From the IMG/VR virus record IMGVR_UViG_3300020222_003397, positions 1-20,975 of that record: a stretch of 20,975 nucleotides of DNA; one strand, given 5' to 3'. Position numbers and translations under genes: made by a program. This document shows positions 20,396-20,975 of the stretch, in pieces. Positions within the stretch are counted from its first letter, which is position 1; each line of letters starts with the position of its first letter. Origin of the DNA: a virus. Under the pieces are notes generated by a model that did not search any database, had not been told where the DNA came from, and saw nothing but the letters and a program-made list of their open reading frames with translations.

Positions 20396-20509
20396 GCCCT
20401 GATCCGTTGGGGCGCTTTCCCTCAGCGCCCCAACCCCCATCAAATCTGATCTCCTACCTTCTTCTGCCCGCCCATTGCGATGCAATGTTCCCGCTTTACT
20501 TCGTCTCAT
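20336..20509 (-). CDS. Possible 57-residue leader peptide containing a repeat
   Basis: A 57-codon frame. Its ATG at 20509 overlaps the stop of the preceding gene by four bases (ATGA), with GGGAGG eight bases upstream, a good sign of coupled translation. The peptide begins MRRSKAGTLHRNG, contains 'GALRESAPTD' from the GC hairpin repeat in the same frame used in the transposase and portal-F proteins, and ends 'DIRLRFGWRCAR'. Its stop codon lies in the 3' arm of the long stem of the candidate pseudoknot, 28 bases before a terminator. It may be a regulatory leader peptide rather than a functional protein, or a chance frame. No homologous family is recognised. Confidence 0.35.
   Translation of the reverse strand: MRRSKAGTLHRNGRAEEGRRSDLMGVGALRESAPTDQGLTGVFQRDIRLRFGWRCAR
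20406..20434 (-). repeat. GC hairpin repeat, perfect copy
   Basis: GTTGGGGCGCT (20406-20416) and AGCGCCCCAAC (20424-20434) form an eleven-pair perfect stem with a seven-base loop. The other six copies share the loop and the inner pairs, but have a GTA/AGC outer end that pairs imperfectly. It is followed downstream on the coding strand by the candidate pseudoknot. Confidence 0.85.
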
Positions 20510-20718
20510 GAGATCACCCTCCCCAATCTCTTCAACCTTCTATACTCACCCCGGTCGATCCACCGCTCTATCTTAAAACACCTGGCACACACCACCGCAT
20601 GTCTGTAAGTGGTATGCTCATACCCGTTATGGAAACCTTGCTCTCTGCGATACACGCCCCACTTATGCCCCCGGATCGCACATATACTCTTCCGGAAGAT
20701 CCGCTTAATCTGCTTCAC
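20506..20718 (-). CDS. Small basic protein with possible zinc-binding Cys/His residues
   Basis: A roughly 70-residue, strongly basic protein upstream of the transposase leader. 'CAIRGHKW' near the N-terminus and 'VVCARC' in the middle give a Cys-His and Cys-x2-Cys arrangement, common in tiny phage proteins thought to bind zinc ('IGHkW…CxRC'). The start is uncertain. The frame opens at a TTG at 20739, inside the upstream gene and in repeat sequence; a GTG at 20718, close behind GGGGGTGTGAG, is used here. It occupies the place where Mu keeps its early regulator Ner, but shows no helix-turn-helix. Function unknown. Confidence 0.45.
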   Translation of the reverse strand: MKQIKRIFRKSICAIRGHKWGVYRREQGFHNGYEHTTYRHAVVCARCFKIERWIDRGEYRRLKRLGRVIS

Positions 20719-20975
20719 CTCACACCCCCATCTGCGCAATCCCCGCCTTGATCCCCGCCCATCTGCGTATTCAATAGATCTTCACTGGCTGCGACAACAA
20801 CCGTAAATCCTGATTTTGCGAGTTGCTTAATCATTACGTTTATATACTTACTATAGAACTCACTCATCTTCTCAGCGATTATAATTTCCGCTTTGTTGGG
20901 ATTCAGGGCTACATGCCCTGGTGTTATGTTGAGCGTATTGCCTTCAACTTCGATTTGATATGATATTCCCGTCAT
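20715..20975 (-). CDS. Unrecognised small protein at the window edge
   Basis: An 86-residue frame opening with an ATG exactly at the right edge, so the true start may lie outside. It has an early strand region ('ISYQIEVEGNTLNITPGHVA') and a helix pair ('MSEFYSKYINVMIKQLAKSG') ending 'FTVVVAASEDLLN'. The last 16 residues ('MGGDQGGDCADGGVR') are encoded by a CATCTGCG-type repeat (20727-20770) and were probably added when the repeat arrived. No family is recognised. It is probably the first visible gene of the early operon. Confidence 0.45.
   Translation of the reverse strand: MTGISYQIEVEGNTLNITPGHVALNPNKAEIIIAEKMSEFYSKYINVMIKQLAKSGFTVVVAASEDLLNTQMGGDQGGDCADGGVR
20727..20770 (-). repeat. CATCTGCG-type repeat at a gene end
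   Basis: CCCCCATCTGCGCAATCCCC…CCATCTGCGTATTC (plus strand) belongs to the family seen at five other places. It supplies the C-terminal residues of the gene at 20975 and covers the uncertain start of the next one. Confidence 0.55.

Noticed and set aside
1708-20434. Insertion sequences carried by the repeats
   Set aside because: No second transposase, terminal inverted repeats or target duplications accompany them; they are short non-coding blocks.
1-20975. tRNA or rRNA genes
   Set aside because: No cloverleaf with conserved T-loop or rRNA-like sequence was seen on either strand.

Overview
The window carries most of one Mu-like (transposable) phage or prophage. Every credible gene lies on the minus strand, so the module reads from the right edge to the left. 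The host cannot be named from the sequence. The genes use the standard code and start with strong Shine-Dalgarno sites, which points to a bacterium. The DNA is peppered with short palindromic repeats whose translations look like 'TENTEG', 'ALRESAPT' and 'WIPAYAGMT'. Such repeats are familiar from several uncultured or anaerobic lineages (Cloacimonadota-like genomes are one guess, not established).

Early region (20975 to about 12776). Three small leader genes come first (20975-20715, about 20739-20506 and a 57-codon ORF at 20509-20336). They run into a potentially pseudoknotted RNA and an intrinsic terminator (20307-20272) just upstream of a 950-residue MuA-type DDE transposase (20246-17394). 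Next are a MuB-type AAA+ ATPase (17383-16661), a double winged-helix protein, a GemA-like protein, a DUF3164 protein, a membrane-anchored coiled-coil protein, three very small genes, and a protein with the phage replisome-organiser C-terminal domain (Phg_2220_C type). A second intrinsic terminator overlaps the last codons of that gene and closes the operon.

Late region (12605 to 1). First is an 859-residue fusion of a Mu gp29-type portal with a Mu F-type head morphogenesis domain. Then come small and large terminase, gp36 (DUF1320)-, gpG- and gp37-like proteins, and a Mu I-type protease with an internal scaffold start. A major capsid protein follows, then an LL-H-holin-like membrane protein and two paralogous virion (tail-tube-like) proteins, the second with a C-terminal carboxypeptidase-regulatory/Ig-like domain. 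Last are a glucosaminidase-type lysin, a small membrane coiled-coil protein, a small beta-rich protein, a lectin-like tail or adhesin protein, a small tail protein and a possible tail-assembly chaperone. Most of the tail and both phage ends lie outside the window. No tail sheath gene is seen.

The most unusual feature is how the element carries repeats. Nearly every intergenic gap longer than about 70 bases is made of them, always in the same orientation relative to transcription. Several long genes also carry them in frame: the transposase (including a spot between two catalytic residues), the portal-F fusion, the coiled-coil protein and the replisome-organiser-like protein. The transposase additionally holds sixteen 9-bp units encoding (His-Asp-Asn)n and a nine-cysteine cluster. 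All genes look intact.
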